Source: Bombyx mori (lineage: Eukaryota; Arthropoda; Insecta; Lepidoptera; Bombycidae). From it: 64,000 nt of DNA. Below the pieces are notes generated by a model. The model made no database searches and was not told where the DNA came from. It saw nothing but the letters and a program-made list of their open reading frames with translations. Below, piece by piece: positions 58,366-64,000 of the stretch. Both the position numbers and the translations under genes were made by a program. Positions within the stretch are counted from its first letter, which is position 1, and each line of letters starts with the position of its first letter. The stretch is taken from the NCBI RefSeq assembly GCF_030269925.1, contig NC_085110.1, positions 6,820,001 to 6,884,000 on the forward strand, given 5' to 3'.

Positions 58366-61300
58366 GCCGCGATCATAGTTTAGCTTAGAGGTATTATAAT
58401 AAATACTCAGAGAACGTTGCTACGTATTCTCCGATGAATCCCTCAGTCGCCTTTTACGACACCCACGAGAACAGTGGGGTAGTGCTATTCTAAGCCATAC
58501 AATCAAAAAGTGACATTTGAAATGGTTTCATTAAATTCCAATTCACAAATACCCAAGATAGATATCTCTTACTACATTTCTACACATCACGACTTCTCTA
58601 ACCAAGCATTTGCTTACTAAGATATAGTTATGAGATTTAATAAATTAACTTAGTAACCAGTGGGCAAATAAAAATGTATAATTGTATTGACATTATACAT
58701 AAAACTTTTGACTTTTCATCAATAACGAAGGCGAACCCTCGACTCATCTGGTGTCTCTATTATTAGTGATAGGTAAATGGGTGATCATGGGCACAGTCCA
58801 ATGTACAGCTAAGGACTCTAGGACAGTTAAGGAGCTTCTAGAGACAGCTCTACATCAACTTTTTTAAATACTCAACTGAACTCTTTTATCTATTATTACT
58901 TAGAATGATTGGGACATCAATAAAAAATAAAAATTGTATGCAGAATATACGCATACCGATAAAACACGGAAGTCTTTGCTGTCTTAATTTCTTTACATAC
59001 ACGGAGAAAAATCTGTTGAAATTTATTCGTATATATTTTCCGACAGATAACAATATGATTAGATTAACAGAAAGGGTTCAACAACACTGAAGTGACAATA
59101 AACCATGTTCTGTTCACATCTAAAGTGGCAATAAAGTTATTTTACCGACGAAATTATTGAGAGACCTTTGGGTCATTAATTGGGGACGAAGTGAGGTTTA
59201 ATACAATCGAAATCAAATTAAGTAAATTCAGTTGCGGTGAAGCGAGTTGGAGCCAGTTGATTCAGCGGGATTGCAAACACGTTCACTTTGATATCGACTG
59301 CATTATGACGAGTTTTTATACGACTTAAATTTAAAGCGACGCAAAACAATCCAAATATTTAGATTTAACAATTTTGGGTGATAATCAGGGAGAGGCTCTA
59401 TTGCCTGGTCTGATTGCTGTAAAGTCCTACCGGCGTTATGAGTTAAGCGGCGCGTAGTTTCGCTTCGGGAATGGATAGCCGAATTAATTGAAATATAGCG
59501 TCGCGCCGGTGTGCGGTGGCGGATTGGGGGATTAAAGTTGCAGCAGTTGAACGCGAGAGCAGGTGCGGGCTGACATAGGGCGGGGGGTTGGGGGGCGGCC
59601 GGCTGCACTGCGGCGAGCTACATCGGCTTGCCGAACACGCAGCCGAAGCGTTGAAAAATTGCGCTCAACGTCTTGATGCCGCCCCTCGCATCGGCGCGAA
59701 CCCGATCCACATACAAATAAGCGCCGCCGATCACTCCCCTTGCTGTTACCGAAGTTACTACTGTATCAACTCCTTGTTAAAAATGCGAATTTATTAATCA
59801 TATCTACAGATAAGCTAAAAGCTTAACTTAAAAAAAGTATTCTTAAAATGTTACTTTATAATCGCCGATTGCTTATTTTTAGTAGTTTACTAATTATACA
59901 CAAAATATTTAACATTTATGTTCTCTGGAAATTGGTCAAATAAGCAGAACAATTTATACAAAACAAGTTGAAGTAATTAACTTTCAAAAATTAATGCATG
60001 TAAACAAATTATTGCACGATAAGTAACAATAGATTCGGCCTTGATGTTTTATTAAATAGATTTTTTCTCTATTTCATTACTTCGGAATATGTAATAGCTA
60101 CAAGCAATTAAATGTGTTGCCAGGCTTGGCAATACGAAATGAAATTTTGTATGTAACTTACGTTATTACATCATCGCATTAAGTGCCATTCTGTGTTTCA
60201 AAAGGCTAAATATACTTTTAATTCGCCTTGTCAAGTACCTCATTTTGTTTTAACGTTCACTTAACCGTTCTGAAGTACATACAGATGAAGTTTACGTTTA
60301 AAAAAACATTAAAATAATCGTGGCTGAAATTCGACAGAGGAGACGGACGCAAAACTTTATTATAGGTCCGAGAACGTCAAGGGCCGGGCCGGTCGACCCC
60401 GATAAAACAAACTTTATGACAAACAATAACATTTATTACATAGTCGAGTATTAATGCGCACTCCATTTACAGCTGGGCGGGCGCCGTTGAGGCGCCTCTT
60501 GTGTTGTCGCTCACACTGCAGATATCTTTTGAGTGACGACAACGTACTAATTTACCTATTAGTAGATACCTGTATGAAAATTTTGAAATTTTGCTAAATT
60601 TAAATTTTTGAGTTTACCGAAATTATAAATTAAGGCGTACTTAGCCAAGCCGTATAACTAACTATACGAAACAAAAAAAGAAGAAATATGATAAAATCCA
60701 CAACATTTAAGACATTACTAAAAATAATTCTATCCCAATTTTATTAAACGTATTACATCAAATTTATATAAATTCTTCACTATTATCCGCTTTCGAAGAT
60801 AATTAGTAAAAGGAAAAACAAGTTACTTTTTGTATGAACTTATACTTAACTTACTCTTTTTTATATATTCACCTTTTTCCTCTCAAATATAAATCACTTG
60901 AAACTCTTCGACCTTAATAATGATCTTATACGGAATTGTTTCCCTTTTCTGTGATTAGATCGATTATTCACCGTTTTATACAGTTTTATTTAGATGCTTT
61001 CAAAAGTTTTCAAAGTATACATTTACTGTAGAAAAGTAAATATTTTATTACGACGTTATTATTAATTGATGTTCAGCCAGCTCTGTGATGATCTAGTATC
61101 TTGAATTTTTGCAAATAGCTTAGAATCAATGCAGGAAAAAATTAAGACATAAACAAGGAGTCAGCAAAAAAAATAATAATATGCGAATTACTGGGAATTT
61201 GACGAGCAAGTACTACCATCCTATTTTTCAGAAAGTCAGACATTCCGATTTGATAGTTGGAATAGCAGTTGTATAATAAAATTGAGACTTCGATCTCTTG

Positions 61301-62144
61301 TTTCGAGATTTCGTTTCGGGCCGTGAAATCGTTCATACATGAAACCAATAAAAAACCATTTACCTAGTTTTAAAAACGTAGTATAAAACAATTTTATATC
61401 CGTCAGGATATAATGAAGTTGACTTCAAAAATAAAATTATTTTCTATTTAATGTAATGTTATGTAGCAATAGCCATTTAGAATTTAATCATAATGTTAAG
61501 AGTAAATTATTTTCAATAAAAGGTCAAGTACTTTCATACCAAAAAAAAATTAAACAATAAGAAATCGATATGATAGTTGACAGGGACATTTTTTGTCATG
61601 ATTTGAACAAGTTTTCAGATATCGGTCAATACAAAGCGTGAGGTGAGCTTTGACTTTTGGATTACTTGTATTCTGAACTTGAACAATCTGTGTACCTTTT
61701 CGGTCGAGGTTGCGTAAGTGAAAATAAAGTATTGAAAAATTAATCAATGTCAAAATTATCGTATAAATCTCAAAGACTTCGGATTGCTTTCGGAACTAGT
61801 AAATTATACGAAAACGCAGCAGAATGCAAGCCTAATCGAGTTCGGAGAATTCGAAAAGATCACGTGATGTCTGAGTAGTACAACACGTAAACACCTCGCC
61901 GGCGCCGCAGCGCCGCGCCGCTCCCTCTGTGTCGGCGCATGAAACAGCTTCTTTTGTCCTTGGAATAAAATTGAAAATTAGTAAGTAGCGTTTGCCGTAA
62001 TAAGTTTAAAAATTGTTTTTAATTATTGAACCTTATGCATGTAGTAATATATTTGCAATTTATGTTGTATACATTACTTGAAATGAGTTGAATGAATTTG
62101 TTATATAGTCCATCTATTTCTGATGCGTTTAACAGAATAAACAG

Positions 62145-62341
62145 CTTTTTTTTTCCTACTTAAGCTGAGAGGCTATTTCAGCGTAACCTTAACTAGTAGG
62201 TGAGCTCACAGGGCGCAAACCGGAGTGATGCTAACACTGACCTAGCAAGAGCAGTGCTTCGCAAAATCTTCCACCGGATCGGAAACGCGACCCACTGAGA
62301 AAATCCGGCGAGAAATCCTCAGTGGGTTGTGTCTATGGGTT
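62145..62341 (-). mobile_element. Family C element inserted in an older repeat
   Basis: T-run at about 62146-62154, then ggctatttcagcgtaacc to ctcagtgggttgtgtc. Sequence on both sides (61.89-62.14 and 62.34-62.45 kb) matches the continuous stretch at 22.54-22.87 kb, which acts as the empty site. Confidence 0.75.
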
Positions 62342-64000
62342 AAAAACGGCTTAATGGTACTTTTGTTGTATGAATTCAGGGCTGTCATCAAACAGTTGAA
62401 ACTTTTAATAAAATGGTTTTTTTAGGAAACTACTAATTATGACTTCGTTTGTTTTTTGAAATTTTTAACGTGATCTACATTTCTGATGTTGTAACCACTT
62501 TTCGGCTTGATATACTCGTTTTGAGACACTGTATATTAATGTATTAAATATTTAATTATATTTAATGAGATTAAATTGCCAAATTAACTACGTCCCTTTT
62601 TTACGTTAACAGTCACGAATGTCAAATAGCTCTTTGTTCGTTCAAATGAACGTGTCTACTAATGTTTCGAGGTAGTTTTATTTCAAAATACCGATACCGA
62701 CCGAGTCCATTACAACAGATTTAAATATGAACATGTTTTTGCTGTGTTAGGAGGCTTTCCGTATCTGGGACACAGATAAGAATTTAATGTGGCCATGGAT
62801 TGTGCGCGAGCGAGGGGGATTGTATAAAGTCACCGAGGGACACATGTCACGTTAGGATTCGGATACAAAACTGTTTTTACGGTCCTCGTCGAAGCCGAAA
62901 AGGAAAATTTAATTCAGGGCACGATATTATATTATATAAGTTCAGCGAGTGTAAGTTACGTTGTATCTCGGTTGACAATTTGACATCTTTAATATACGGA
63001 CCTCAAACGAATGTAGGTTTTGACAAAGGACTAAACTATAGACACACAGTCGCATGTATGAGTGATCGAAGTGCCAGTGAAGCGACCCAAGCAAATTTAT
63101 AAATGTCATTTCGTGGATATTTGTTGAACGCGAATTCAAATCACCATATTGAACGGAGATACATTAGCGTCTTTGAAATTATCATCGACCCCTGGTCGTT
63201 TAAATTTCATCAGTAGTTAATGCAGATATTAGATAAACGATTTTGTCATTAGGAGTTTTTTGAAGTATCGCAGTCTGGAAGTCTGGTGTTGTCCGGTTTT
63301 GAGTCGTTAGGGTTGTAGTGTCCGACGCGTCCTTATCGTGTGCCACTCCGCGAGTAATGACGCCTTCGATCGTTGGCTAATGGCCGCCGCGGGCCCAATT
63401 AGATACGCAAATGAGCATCGACAATTGCTGACTGTTCTCAACTAACGATTACGCCTTCACATTACACCTAGTCGTGTTATGTACATGCACTCTACGGGAA
63501 TGTAACTAAGGTCAAAGACGTCTTTGTCTGTTGATTTAATTTTCTTAGTGCACTTAGAAGTCGTGTAGTTTATCAAAGAGACAGGTTGTCTAAACAGAAT
63601 GGTGGTTATGAAAGCTTTATATCTCTAAATACATAAGTATGAAGAAGTATGAAGTAATTATGAAGTAATGAGAAGCATACCTACATTATCAATAATTAAA
63701 ATAATTAGTAATAATTGAGTGTTTTGTGGTATCTTATCGTAAATACGAAAGCCTTTAAGAGTTCCTATTAGGATAAACAAAAATAAAAGATTCTTCGACC
63801 GACATTAATAACAATATAGTATTTGACGGACTTCGAGATGCAAAACATCTAAACAATGGGTCAAGGATATTTAACAGTTATATGTGCATATATTTAAAAG
63901 AACATATATCAGTATGTAATGGTGTCTCTGGTGCTTATATATAGTACAGGGAGAATCCTAGTTTGGGTCAGACCGTGTGTGACTTGTCCCCGATTAGATA

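Larger units (their letters stand above)
43375..64000 (-). other. Upstream mbl intron (at least 20.6 kb, continues past the edge)
   Basis: No coding exon of mbl or any nested gene is visible. In particular the finger 1 exon (expected VCREFQRxxCSR) is not found on the minus strand, so it lies to the right of the window. The stretch holds Helitrons, SINE-like copies and truncated LINE tails, listed separately. The remaining unlisted stretches of more than 300 bases (47.2-49.8, 51.7-53.0, 53.2-55.7, 55.8-58.1, 58.4-62.1 and 62.3-64.0 kb) contain nothing I recognise beyond AT-rich sequence and a few GC-rich patches near 53.8 and 59.5 kb. Confidence 0.75.

Noticed and set aside
43375..64000. mbl finger 1 exon inside the window
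   Set aside because: I looked for VCREFQRxxCSR and the following CKFAHP coding on the minus strand and found nothing; it must lie beyond the right edge.

Overview
The window is animal nuclear DNA, almost certainly lepidopteran and most likely Bombyx (silkworm). The evidence is AT-rich introns, two recognisable insect genes with GT-AG introns, and high-copy interspersed repeats of the kind that fill silkworm introns. The species call is inference from repeat style, not a search. There are no bacterial-type operons, no CRISPR array, and no rRNA or tRNA gene that I could support.

Layout. (1) 1-4.95 kb: intergenic, with two 169-bp inverted-repeat MITEs and short SINE-like copies. (2) 4,988-20,836, minus strand: a complete 13-exon Golgin-97 gene. 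The reading frame closes across all 12 introns and gives 621 aa, with the family N-terminus, a long coiled coil and a C-terminal GRIP domain. Its introns hold a Helitron, a broken mariner transposase, 5'-truncated LINE pieces and one arm of a ~400-bp inverted repeat pair; the other arm lies just upstream of the gene. (3) 23.1-28.3 kb, minus strand: an apparently intact Jockey-like non-LTR retrotransposon with both ORFs open. It is flanked by two copies of a 432-bp direct repeat that look identical by eye. (4) 33.7-64 kb, minus strand: the 3' part of muscleblind (mbl), a CCCH zinc-finger splicing regulator. The window holds the exon for the second finger, a cassette exon, a linker exon, the third/fourth-finger exon, a KR-rich alternative terminal exon, a 42-nt exon and the usual Ala/Pro-rich terminal exon. 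The first-finger exon is not in the window and must lie beyond 64,000. About 20.6 kb of upstream intron is present, full of Helitrons and SINE-like repeats.

Most interesting observation: downstream of the usual mbl terminal exon, three more exons on the same strand (38,359-38,411; 34,880-34,964; 33,681-33,811) join in phase to a good donor inside that terminal exon. They encode an additional muscleblind-type tandem CCCH finger pair ending at a stop codon. This predicts an mbl isoform with a third tandem finger pair. Second: the young LINE with its exceptionally long apparent target-site duplication, inserted into an older relic of a related LINE tail.

Functionally the two genes are unrelated: Golgin-97 tethers vesicles at the trans-Golgi and muscleblind controls alternative splicing. 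Most of the rest is transposon-derived intron and spacer.
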